From assembly GCA_045837725.1 (NCBI GenBank), contig JBEWZL010000282.1:248001-312000 (forward strand): a stretch of 64,000 bases of DNA, in the 5' to 3' direction. The notes beneath the pieces were generated by a model. That model was not told the DNA's origin and did no database searches. It worked only from the letters and a program-made list of their open reading frames with translations. The DNA is from Vermamoeba vermiformis. Its lineage: Eukaryota; Tubulinea; Echinamoebida. Position numbers and translations under genes: made by a program. Shown in pieces: positions 34,535 to 45,792 of this stretch; positions within the stretch are counted from its first letter, which is position 1; every line of letters starts with the position of its first letter.

Positions 34535-36268
34535 TTATATGGAGGCATTAACGAGCCGAGTCAATTTCAGCGATAGTTCACCGAGCGTAAAATTGTGCGG
34601 GAAGTACAATGAGACATCTCGGAGTGTCGTCAACGCTGTTAAGTGAACACACGCCGCGGAATTATCTTGGTGGTGGACTCGCAAAGCAGTTAAGTTGCTG
34701 AGTGCGGTCAGAAGAAGTAAATCGTCCTCGGTTTCGACCAGACCGGTTCCAATGGTAAGACTTTCAAGCGCAGTGAGCGTTGGCAATACAGCCCAATAGT
34801 TCTTAATGCCTGGCATAACTGCTTGCAGCAGAATCAATGGCAGCTTTGCTAGTACTGTGCAATCGAAAGTAGTCTGGTAACTTGGACGAGCAACGTTGTC
34901 GAAAACTAACGAAGTCAACTTCGTTAAATATTGAATATTCTCCCAAGTTTCTTGCTCCAGTTGCGAGTGACTAAAATCTAATGATTGAAGATTTGTAAGA
35001 CGCGTGATAGCTTGTGGTTCTATCTCGCATCAGTCAGAAATAAGCTCGTCAAGTTATGAAGATTTGACAGTGAGGAGATCCGTTCGTGCCTTGGCATTTT
35101 CAATCTCAATTCCAGTAAATTCGTCAAGCTGTTGAGTGGCTCAATAGCCGTTGTCTTGCACAGATCCGCATCGAGTTGTGTCAAATGAACCAAGTGTGAG
35201 ACGGCAGACAATTCAAACGGCACGCCTTCGCGCAAATTCAATGATAATTCTTGCAATGTCGTCGGGAATGACGCGACATCAGCGCCTTCAGAAGTGATGT
35301 AGAGCGTGTTCAATTGTGACAGGTTTGACAGTGACACGTTGCCACAATTGGGCAAGAATAGGACTAATCTTTCCATCTTTGAGAGCGTGGCCAAGCTGTC
35401 CAGCAGCACAGACACGTCAGTTTCCATGTTTGTTTGGACAAACAACTCCGTCAGATGATGGCTGAACTCGAGTCCTGTCAATTTTCCCGTGTCGCAGGTC
35501 AAATTCTCCAACCATGTAATGTGTCGAAGATCCACTGATCTGTCCTCGTCGATTCTGAGTGCTAGTTGCTTGAGTCTTGTTAATCTTGACAGCTCTTTGA
35601 GGGACTGACCGGTGGTGAGTATGTTCAGTTCTGTGACTGAGACTGGAAGCTGTCGTAAGGCCGTCTCTGTGGTGTCGAACGCTTCATAGTGCGGGCAGTG
35701 AGTTGCAACAAAATGAACGAAGTCGTCGGAGTCTTCTGTGTCGAAAGAATTGTAGCAGCGTTTCATTCGTGGAAAATGTTGCAAAAGTTTGGAAGGCACA
35801 ACACGTCTGTAACCCAAGTACAATGACTCCAAGTTGGTTAACGTTGATAATTTGAGGTATTCTTCGGGTTCTAGAGACCTTTGCTGGCTTGTTGAATGAT
35901 CACTCAAGGCAAATACTCTGAGCTGCGTTAAACGAGGGATGTGCTCTAAAACATCCCTGTCTGTAATGTTGACGAGGTTTTGAAGTGTTAACTCAATTGG
36001 ATATTGGTATTTTGATAACCGAGCAACGATTTGAGGCAGCAGAGTCGAGGATGCGAAGTTGAAGACAAAAGTCGAGTAGTTGATCCAGCGAAACCAGTCT
36101 GTGCTCGCCAATCGTGCAATGCGTGCATTTTTGTCGTCCAAAAATGACAAGATTAATTTGATTATTTCGTGTGGTAAGTGATCCTGTCAAAGAAAAATTA
36201 GAAAGAAATTGGAAAATCACCAAAAATATAAATCGCACGATTCTTTCTATATATTTATAACTCACCAT
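34535..36268 (-). CDS. F-box/leucine-rich-repeat protein
   Basis: Predicted substrate receptor of an SCF-type ubiquitin ligase, about 545 residues. The coding part of the first exon is only the ATG (36266-36268); an 82-nt intron then leads to DHLPHEIIKLILSFLDDKNA, an F-box, followed by RLASTDWFRWI. Leucine-rich repeats follow in register (LENLTCDTGKLTGLEF, LSQLNTLYITSEG, LHNLTSLFLTDA, LTNLQSLDFSHSQL). The frame breaks once at about 35020: the first frame ends DAR-TAG, while the repeat pattern continues one base back (EIEPQAITRLTNLQSLDFS) without an intron signal. The end is LTRLVNASI. It diverges from the nucleotidyltransferase/F-box array, whose first gene starts 270 bp away. Confidence 0.82.
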
Positions 36269-36538
36269 ATTTCAGGCATAGGCAGAACAATTATTAAAAC
36301 CTTTGCCTGTAAAATGGACGACGGTTTTGGAACTGCTAAAGTATTGAATAGTTGGTAGTAACGTTTGACAAGCCTTGTCTTGATCACAAGTACTTATTTC
36401 GGTAGATCTCTTTTGTTGCGCATAAAAATGGGGAACATTAGCCAATTATAAATTCAATTTACCCGAAGTTGTTTTTCATTAAACAAAAAAATCGTGACTT
36501 AAATGCCAGTTAGTGTCGCAAGATTTGATTAAAACACG

Positions 36539-38613
36539 ATGGAGCACAACACAGGTCCTGTTAACGCTATTTTAATTGGTTCGCGAGCCTGGAATAAAGA
36601 TTTGGATAGTGAGAAGTCCTCGAGCAAGTCGGATTGGGATCTAATTGTCACTGCTGAGCGGTTATCTGATTTACTTCGTATGTATTTATTAATGATAATG
36701 AAATTAGTTTAAGATGCTATTAATAACGGCAGTAAATACAAATGTACAGCCTATATTTTAATAATTTATTAATTATTTGATCTAATGGACCTTTAAATAA
36801 AAGACGGTCGAATGTTTTACCACTACCGATCACAATTAGAACAAGGCAAATTATCGGTTGTTTCGCAAACTGGAGCAAAAGTGGAATTTGAGATCATGGA
36901 AAAATTTGAAAGCGCGAAGGTCCTCAAAGCACTGTCTAAAGAACAAAAAAAGACGATCAAACTTCAAAACTTGTCTGTTCAAATTTATACCGGTCAAGCG
37001 ACTGTTGCGCGCGTCTGGGCAGCTGAAGCTAATATTCCAACAAAAGAAGCCCTTTTAGTGCTCAAAGCAAGTCATATCTATTTCCCGATCAATTGGCGCA
37101 AGAACTGTAAGTTTATAACCGATCGGATATCCGCGGCAGCAACTGATCCAGAACAGATCTATCGCGGCATAACTTCGGCAAGATCCACTTATTAACGGTA
37201 GTATTGCGCAGTTCTTCAGCTCGTATCAATGATGTCCTCGTTCTCAAAGAGCTTCAGCAAAGTGATCAAAGAAGATCCTCACTCATCATTGCTCAAAGAA
37301 CTGTTTCAAACACGAGCACGTGAGACACTTCATCGAGTCAAGTCACAAGTGCATCTCTCAGTTCAGCGAATTCATGCACCAACCATCAACCAGCTTCGAG
37401 ACTTGTGCAAAGGATGTTACGATCGTGAAGAGTTCATTTTTGCAGACATTTTGCAACTGAAAGAAGATCCGAGTGACACGTTCTATTTACCAACCACTGG
37501 ACTCAAACTGAGCAAGTCTGCGTGGTCGAAATATGGTGTAGACGTGACAGCTCACAAGTCTGGCGAAGTTGCTGGCAAGGCGCTGATAGTGCACGAACAA
37601 CTCGTCCTGTTGGCATTGCACTACTATCTGCCTCAACATCGAAGCTTTGGCTTCTTGTCGTAAGTCTCGGTCCATCACTAGGCGAACGGAATAACACTCC
37701 CAGTCATTTGTAACGATTTAATTTATAGAAAACTGAAAAAAGAAGATCAAATCAACGAGCTGTTCATGCTGTGTGTCGAGACATTTGTGACGCAGCAACT
37801 TGTGCCTGTCACTCGTACCACAGATCACCATCCTGAATACAAATCATGTATGTACATGCTGGTTGATGCGCATAACAATATCGACTAAACTGACGACTAT
37901 TCAGGCTTGCCTGTTGATGGTGCTGGTATTGCCCCAGACGTTTTCATCATTGATTTGTACGGTATGTCTCGTATTATTCCCAAACACAACACGTTACTTA
38001 TGTAGCACAATTAGAGACACTGCCATTAGCAACGAATGCAGAGCTGTCAAAAACAACATTCGCCAATCCAATCGTGAACTGGCTGCTCGACAATCTCAGC
38101 ACTGAATACGACACCATTCGACAGTCATTTGCAGCATTTGTGCAGTCTTGCATTGAAACACACAAAGATTTGTTCACTTACAAACAGTTCACCATTCATC
38201 TTCCCTTCGAGATCATCGACATGATCGAGTCATCCGTGCCAAATGATCACGTGCTTTTATCGAAACTTTGTCGAGTGTGCAAGTCATGGAACAAGTACTT
38301 CAGTGAAGACGCCAAGTGGGAGGCACTGTGCGACAGATTTGACGAACAGACTAAACAACTAGCGAGGGAAAATATCTCGTCGCATCAACGCTGCACTTGG
38401 AAGTTGGTGTTCAAGAATGCGCTCGAGTTAATGCAAACCACGCACAATATGCAGTACTGCCGACACTGTCGCAAGTTGCACCCGAGAGTGTTCAGCTATG
38501 ACGAAAGAAATAGCAAAACTGACGAAGCTTATTGGTCTTTGTGCGTCTGTCCTCTGTGTGATGCGGGTAGTTGGCGAGAATGTCCGTACTACCAGGACTT
38601 CTTTTACGCGTAA
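36539..38613 (+). CDS. Nucleotidyltransferase-like/F-box/zinc-ribbon protein, copy A
   Basis: First of three tandem paralogues, about 555 residues in six exons. Residues 1-50 carry a pol-beta-type nucleotidyltransferase signature: ILIGSRAWNKDL followed by SDWDLIV, i.e. GS with a downstream D-x-D. The next blocks (FYHYRSQLEQG, KEALLVLKASHIYFPINWRK, TRARETLHRVK, CYDREEFIFADIL) resemble the standalone nucleotidyltransferase-like proteins known from amoebae and giant viruses. An F-box follows (IHLPFEIIDMIESSVPNDHV, KLCRVCKSWNKYF), then a C-terminal zinc-ribbon-like pattern (YCRHCRKLHPR and CVCPLC). It may link a nucleotidyl-transfer or substrate-binding fold to a ubiquitin ligase; this is inference. 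Exon 3 spans 37212-37659. Confidence 0.8.
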
Positions 38614-38841
38614 CACGTTGTAAATACAAAAAAACGTAAACATTAATTAAAAAGCAGCAGTGCAATTATTATCCTTCGTGAATCAATTACCTGGAAATTC
38701 GAGAATGGAGGCGGTTTTATGCTATAGTCACTATGTCCACAAATGCGTCGTTGTTGGTCATTGGTGATGCATTTTATGCATAAAAAAAATGTGACTTAAA
38801 CGGGACATTGTGTCTCAAGATTATTTTGTTTGTAAATACGA

Positions 38842-40885
38842 TGGAGCACAACACAAGTCCCATCGATGCTATTTTGATTGGTTCGCGAGCATGGAATAAA
38901 GATTTGGACTGCGAGAAGTCTTCGAGCAAGACGGATTGGGATCTAATTGTCACTGCTGAGCGGTTATCTGATTTAATACGCATGTAATTTAAATTATATT
39001 GTGAATTCGTTTAGTTTAAAACGGCGGTTATATTACTGAACGCTTACAATTTTGATTTTTCTAAAATTGCGTTGCTAATTATTAATTACCGTAAATATTA
39101 ACAGATGGCCGAACGTTTTACCACTACACACCACAATTGGAGCAAGGCAAATTATCGATTGTTTCGCAAACTGGAGAGAAAGTAGAATTCGAGCTTATGG
39201 AAAAATTTGAAAGCGCGAAGGTCCTCAAAGCACTGGTCAACAAAAGGAAAACAGTCACGATCCAAAATTTGTCTTTCCGAATGTTTTCTCATCAACCATA
39301 CACTCCGCGTATTTGGGCGGTTGAAGCGAACATTCCAACAAAAGAAGCACTGTTGGTCCTGAAAGCCAGTCATATCTACTTCCCGATCAATTGGCGCAAG
39401 AACTGTACGTTAAGCGATGCCGATCCAGACCAGATCTATCGCGGAATAACTCTTCGGCGAGATCCACTTATTAACTGTCATATTGTGCAGTTCTCCAGCT
39501 CGTGTCAATGATGTCCTCGTTCTCAAAGAGCTTCAGCAAAGTGATCAAAGAAGATCCTCACTCATCATTGCTCAAAGAACTGTTTCAAACACGAGCACGT
39601 GAGACACTTCATCGAGTCAAGTCACAAGTGCATCTCTCAGTTCAGCGAATTCATGCACCAACCATCGATCAGTTACGTGATTCATGCAAAGGTCGTTATG
39701 ATGGTGAAAGTTTCATTTTTGCAGACATTTTGCAACTGAAAGAAGATCCGAGTGACACTTTCTATTTGCCGACCACTGGACTCAAACTGAGCAAATCTGC
39801 GTGGTCGAAATATGGTGTAGACGTGACAGCTCACAAGTCTGGTGAAGTTGCTGGCAAGGCACTGATCTTGTACGAACAACTCGTCTTGTTGGCATTGCAC
39901 TACTACGTGCCTCAACATCGAAGCTTTGGCTTCTTGTCGTAAGTCCCCATGAGAATCATCATGGTGCATGAGAGTCAGCTAAGCACCTTTTGTAGGAAGT
40001 TCAAGAAAGAAGATCAAATCAACGAGCTGTTCATGCTGTGTGTCGAGACATTTGTGACACAACAACTTGTGCCTGTCACTCGTACCGCAGACCACCATTC
40101 TGAATACAAATCATGTATGCACATACAAACTCGTTGATACGCATAACAATATTGTCTAACGAATTACAACAGATTCTACCCCTGGGGCTGATATTGCCGC
40201 AGATGTGTACAGCATTGACTTATACGGTATGCCTCGTATTATTCCCAAACACACCTACGTCACTAACACAATGATATTAGAGACCTTGCCATTAGCATCG
40301 AACGCAGAGCTAGCAAAAACAACATTCGCCAATCCAATCGTGAACTGGCTGCTCGACAATCTCAGCACTGAATACGACACCATTCGACTGTCATTTGCAG
40401 CATTTGTGCAGTCTTGCATTGAAACACACAAAGATGTGTTCACTTACAAACAGTTCACCATTCATCTTCCCTTCGAGATCATCGATATGATCGCGTTGTC
40501 CGTGCCAAATGATCACGTGCTTTTGTCCAAACTTTGTCGAGTGTGCAAGTCTTGGAACAAGTACTTCAGTGAAGACGCCAAGTGGAAGCCTCTGTGCGAT
40601 AAATTTGATGACAAAGCAATGCAGATGGCGAGGAAACGTCTTGCTGAGAAGAGTGCACGCAGTCGCATTGATTGTAAAGCCTTGTTCGGTGAGGTGTACC
40701 AGTCTCTGCCAACCATTCACGCGATGCAGTACTGTCAGCATTGTCACGGCATGCACGCTAGAGTGAGCAACTATGACGAGAGAAATGTGAATGTTGAGGA
40801 AGGGCACGAGACCCGCTGCCTTTGTCCTGAATGCGATGTTAGTTGGCAGGATTGTAGGTACTACACGGACTTCTTTTTCGAGTAG
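38842..40885 (+). CDS. Nucleotidyltransferase-like/F-box/zinc-ribbon protein, copy B
   Basis: Same architecture and exon plan as copy A, from ATG 38842 (MEHNTSPIDAILIGSRAWNK, then TDWDLIV). Alignment with copy A requires the first intron to start C-GCATGT, making it a GC-AG intron where copy A has GTATGT. Exon 3 (39491-39938) is almost identical to copy A in its first 170 nt. The F-box (DMIALSVPNDHVLLSKLCRV) and the C-terminal Cys pairs (YCQHCHGMHARV, CLCPECD) are intact. The end is YTDFFFE. The intergenic spacer to copy A is about 230 bp, so each copy has its own short promoter. Confidence 0.8.
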
Positions 40886-41179
40886 ATAAATATTAAACAA
40901 TTTGATTTGGATGTGTGCGCGATTTAGCTAAAGATATGGCAAAACACTAATGTCCGTATTACCGCAGTTCGTTTATGCGTACGTGAACTAAAATTTGTGT
41001 CGTTTAAATCGAAAGATAAACATATTATTTTATCTTATCATCAGGTGGCGATCACACTTGATTTCAATCATTATAAGAATATTATCAGAATGCGATCTGT
41101 TCATTCCGCATAAACCTGTCAGTCCTTTCCTCATAAATTGCGATGCCGTTCACTTCGGGCATTGTAATGCCATATTACA

Positions 41180-43169
41180 ATGGAACGCAACGCAGGGCCT
41201 GTAAACACTATATTGATTGGCTCGCGAGCTTGGAACAAAGATTTCATTGCAAGCGACAATGACACGGATTGGGATCTGATCGTCAATTTGAAGCAATTAG
41301 AGGATATAATAGGTTCGTAAAATTAGCAAAAATATCTTTTGATTGGTAGACGGGTATTTGGAGGTACAAGTTCGTGATCCTTCAATTCAAAATTTAACGG
41401 CCAATTAAAATTTGTAAATTCAATTGACCAATTCGAACTCTTCCATACTAACTTCTATCATTTATAGCGGAAAAAACATTTTATCACTATCGACCGCAGT
41501 TGGAAAACGGCAAACTGTCCGTCGTACATCAGAGTGGTGCGAGGTTAGAATTTGAAATTATGGAGAAGTTAGCAAGCGCTCAGATTCTCAAATCATTATC
41601 GAAAGAGCGAAAGGAAACGATCACGCTACAGAACCAAACTAAGCAGACTTTTCACTACGCAATCGTGCCAGTGACGTGGACTCTACAAACCAACATTCCA
41701 TCAAAAGAAGTCCTTTTAGTGCTCAAAGCAAGCCATATCTACTTCCCGATCAATTGGCGCAAGAATTGTAAGTTAAACGATGACCGATCCGACCAGATCC
41801 GCTTATTAACTGTCATATTATGCAGTCCTTCAGCTCGTGTCAATGATGTCCTCGTTCTCAAAGAGCTTCAGCAAAGTGATCAAAGAAGATCCTCACTCAT
41901 CATTGCTCAAAGAACTGTTTCAAACACGAGCACGCGAGACACTTCATCGAGTCAAGTCACAAGTGTACCTCTCAGTTCAACGAATTCATGCACCAACCAT
42001 CGATCAACTACGTGACTCGTGCAAAGGATGTTACGATCGTGAAGGGTTCATTTTTGCAGACATTTTGCAACTGAAAGAAGATCCGAGTGACACGTTCTAT
42101 TTACCGACCACTGGACTCAAACTGAGCAAGTCTGCGTGGTCACAGTACGGCACAGACAAGTGTCATTGCGATGGTGATGAGAATGAAAGCAAGGCATCCA
42201 TACTCTATGAACAGCTCGTCCTGTTGGCATTGCACTACTATCTGCCTCAACATCGCAACTTTGGCTTCTTGTCGTAAGTTCTACTAACCAAATGCACTGC
42301 AGTCAATTGTGACCGTTATCTATTCACAGAAAACTGAAAAAAGAAGATCAAATCAACGAGCTGTTCATGCTGTGTGTCGAGACATTTGTGACACAACAAC
42401 TTGTGCCCGTCACTCGTATCACAGATCATCATCCCGATTTCAAATCATGTACGATTATAACATTAGATTGCCAATCCGACGCAGTAGCTTACTCCAAATT
42501 TTAGGCTTTCCCACCACAGGCGCAGACATCATGGCAGAAGTCCATGGCTCGGACATTTTTGAGCCTGCACCATTGGCATCGAATGCAGAGCTAACAAAAA
42601 CAACATTCGCCAATCCAATCGTCAACTGGCTGCTCGACAATCTCAGCACTGAATACGAAGGACTGCGCACTTCATTCACTCAGTTCATGGTGAAAGCACG
42701 CAAAGCACGAGAAGAGTTGTTCGTGCATACACTCAATGCTATTCCTAATCTCCCCTTCGAGGTAATTGAAATGATCAAATCATCAGCGCCGAATGATCAC
42801 GTGCTTTTGTCGAAACTTTGTCGAGTGTGCAAGTCATGGAACAAGTACTTCAGTGAAGACACCAAGTGGGAGGCACTGTGCGACAGATTTGACCGTGAGA
42901 CACGAGCATTGGCTGAGAAGCACCTCAAAGCAGCGCATCGTCGTGTTGACGCCAAGACATTGTTCCGTGAGCTGTACGAGATGATGTCCACAGCACACAC
43001 GATGCACTATTGCAATCACTGTCGTGACGTGCATCAACGGCGCATGAGTTACGACGCTGTCGCCAGACGACTCGAATACGAGGGTCGTTGTGCTTGTCCT
43101 CAGTGCAAAACTGGCAGCGGGGATATCTGTCCTTATTTCAACGACTTTTTGTTCAGCAACGAACATTGA
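41180..43169 (+). CDS. Nucleotidyltransferase-like/F-box/zinc-ribbon protein, copy C
   Basis: The most diverged of the three. ATG 41180 gives MERNAGPVNTILIGSRAWNK and DTDWDLIV, so the GS and D-x-D residues are kept. Exon 2 differs from A and B at many positions, yet exon 3 (41826-42273) is nearly the same as in A and B. The F-box exon has the usual PNDHVLLSKLCRVCKSWNKY and a different middle segment (ARKAREELFVHTLNAIP). The C-terminal zinc pattern is YCNHCRDVHQRR plus CACPQC. The end is FSNEH. Copy C lies 93 bp from the stop of the convergent OTUD5 gene. Confidence 0.8.
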
Positions 43170-43262
43170 ACTTGTCTAATATATTGCATATAAACGACGC
43201 CACTGTAAAAAAAAATTGACTGCGTAACAAAAAATGCTTCTTTTGGGTGACACTTTGACATT

Positions 43263-44799
43263 TTATTTCTTTTTCAAGCTGTCAAAATATTCCGCCATAG
43301 ACTGTGCCAGTATTGCCTGTTCAATGTCCTGTTCGTATTGTGCGAGTTCAGACTCGTGTTTGAGCTGTTCAATCAAGCTCAGTTCAATCGCTTCATCGTC
43401 CATCACGCGGTCACTCTCTTGCTGCACGGTCTTCAGCACTTGTTCTTCGAGCACCTCGCGCTCTGATTCGTTGATTGCTGCCTCGACTTGCATCTTGTCG
43501 GCAAGCTAAAGGAGTATATTAATATGGCTATATTATATGGTGATTAATAGACGTACGCCTGGCTTCAGATCTGGCATGCCAAGACCGACTCCGAATGCAG
43601 GATTGTTTGGATCTCGAACGGAGTTGTAATGGTTGCCTTGATGATAGCTTAACTTGATCGATGGATTATCTGTCGCGTAGTTTTCTTGGAAAATATTCAG
43701 CGGCTCTTGGATTTATGGATCAGAAACAAGATCTCAAAGATAATGATCAGAATGGACTTACGATCATCTTCAGCATATATTTCAAAGGGTCTATTATACA
43801 GTTCAATCATCGCTTGGATCTCTAAATGATTGCCAAATGTTCCTAAGATTCTTTTGCGTCGGATGTACTCGTCAAAATCTTCCGTTACAAACTGCGAGTA
43901 ATAATCCCGATCTCTTTCCTATTAGTATTATATTAACATATATATCCAATACTAGCGTTCTTGTAACACTACCATAAAGTCCAAGCAATTCTTTCGTACT
44001 ACATCGTGCATGTCTGCATCGCCGTAGACTTGATCCGCTGCAAAATATCGAATGGTTAGTATAAAGCTATTTGATGTGATATATATGTGCCATATCAATC
44101 CTGATATTTGCTGAATTCAAGTTGTGCTTCGAAATCCAGTTCGCGTCTTACCGACAGATCTAAAAAGACAGTTTCCATCACCAGCTACTGCATATACTTC
44201 TAGTCCTGTTCGTTCTTTTAACAATCGCGCAAAAGCTTCTTCATCTGCAGTCTATATAAGAGTAAAGATTTGTCAGCAAATTTGAAATTGAATTGGATTT
44301 CGAACTGATTAATAATTTTAATTCTTCTAAATATTTTATTTTATATTTTAATAATATTTACCAATACTGGCCGTAGCTGGTTTGATAGGGATTGGCTGAA
44401 AGAATTTTTTGTTTCGGATCTTGGTTCTGCCGGGTTATGTGCTTGATTGCGCGATATTATAATACACCTCTTATTATTTACAATATTTACATTATTATTA
44501 TTTCGTGCTATTGACGGAGTTGGACTCTCTGAAGAAATTTTCTGTTTTTTTCTCGGATGTGGATCCGAATCTTTCTCCCACTCTGTGCCACTATCTGACG
44601 TTGTTACTACGCTATCATCTTCATTATTGTTATTATTTACAGTATTTTTGTTGTTGACATTTGCTGCATCCGGTGGATTAGTCTTTTCAATTACTTCAGT
44701 CGAATTCTCTTGCTTATTCTTGTCCTCGTTATTATTGCCATTATTATTACTCGTATTATTCGTGCTGGTAGTTGGTGTTTTATTTACAATGCGCACCAT
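43263..44799 (-). CDS. OTUD5: OTU-domain deubiquitinase, OTUD5/DUBA type
   Basis: Cysteine protease that removes ubiquitin. The N-terminal exon (from ATG 44799) is Asn/Ser/Glu-rich with a basic patch. The OTU domain starts about [20 protein letters not shown] and carries the catalytic [15 protein letters not shown] (Asp and Cys), [48 protein letters not shown] and [12 protein letters not shown] with the catalytic His. These blocks follow human OTUD5 closely, including [12 protein letters not shown]. The C-terminal helix [19 protein letters not shown] matches the ubiquitin-interacting motif at the end of animal OTUD5. Catalytic residues are all present, so the enzyme should be active. Six exons with short introns. 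Confidence 0.93.
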
Positions 44800-45792
44800 T
44801 TGTGGTGGTCAGATCTCAACTTTGAAAATAAACGATGCATTGAAACGAAGCCTGACGAATGTATTCACCCTGGTCCTCACTCACAAGCAGCTTACGTGTA
44901 ACAGTACTACACCCGTGCAGAACAGCCATCAGGTGGCATTGAGCCATCAGGTGAGGCAGGTGCTGACTACCCGGAGTGCTTAAAGAGAATGCACAGGATG
45001 AAAATTGAGTTTAAGTCGATCTTTTAATGGTCAGCAACTGTTTATGTAGCTGCTGGTTGCTACACTCAATTGCTCACCTTTGCGAGGGTAGTACATGAAG
45101 TGCTACAAATGACGCTAAGGCACACTACCTACTATGACTCACTGTACAGGTACAAATCACGCTTCATACTCATAATGCTCTCTTACTATGTTCCTTCACG
45201 CTTCGTTGCGTGTACCGGTGCAGATCAGCGCTGATTCAAAGCAAGACGTTCTCTGAGTGCAATTGCCGCACAGTTCTTGGATTGTCCCGCAAGTTACCCG
45301 ACGTCAGCTTTGCCGCGCCAGTACAAGTTTGGTTCGCCGCAGCGGAAGCCGAAAGTTCGGTAGTACTGAGCGGAATTTACGTGAAATTTAGTTTTGAGGT
45401 GCAATTTTCACCTAGTTTCCTGTCGTTATTTTTTTCTCGTCGGGACTCAGCAGTTTTGTGTTATTGTTGCCTTGTCATTCGTTATCATCAATACCACCCT
45501 TTGATTGTTAATTTTGGAAGAGGATCCATTTTTATAATTTTAAAGCGGATCCAATCTCAGAACACAAAAGGCCTTTGCTTGTCAATCAAAATACATACTC
45601 AGGCAACAATCACCCACCATACACTATATTATTAAGGTAAGCTATTTAATTTTAATCGTGATTCGTGGCTTGATAATTTCAAAAATGTCGAAAAGTAGAA
45701 TTATTATTCCAACGGTATTCGTACGCGCGAAAAATTAGATTCATCACAATATAATAATAGACCCCCGTAATAACATATTATCTTATGGCAGA
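44800..45792. other. Divergent gap with a coding-like plus-strand frame
   Basis: About 990 bp upstream of OTUD5 and of the J-domain gene. One plus-strand frame is unusually open from inside OTUD5 to about 45240, interrupted by only two stops. It contains plausible peptide such as ENKRCIETKPDECIHPGPHS and EPSGEAGADYPECLKRMHRM. Short inverted repeats occur at 45031-45059 (AGCAAC/GTTGCT), 45084-45102 (GTAGTAC/GTGCTAC) and 45224-45235 (ATCAGCGCTGAT, a perfect palindrome). It could be an eroded gene, an unspliced exon set or a promoter region. I cannot decide. Confidence 0.35.

Noticed and set aside
37212-37330. An alternative frame in exon 3 of the nucleotidyltransferase array (NDVLVLKELQQSDQ) hinting at a conserved +1 shift
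   Set aside because: The three copies differ here only at synonymous sites of the other frame, and that frame joins exon 2 without any shift.
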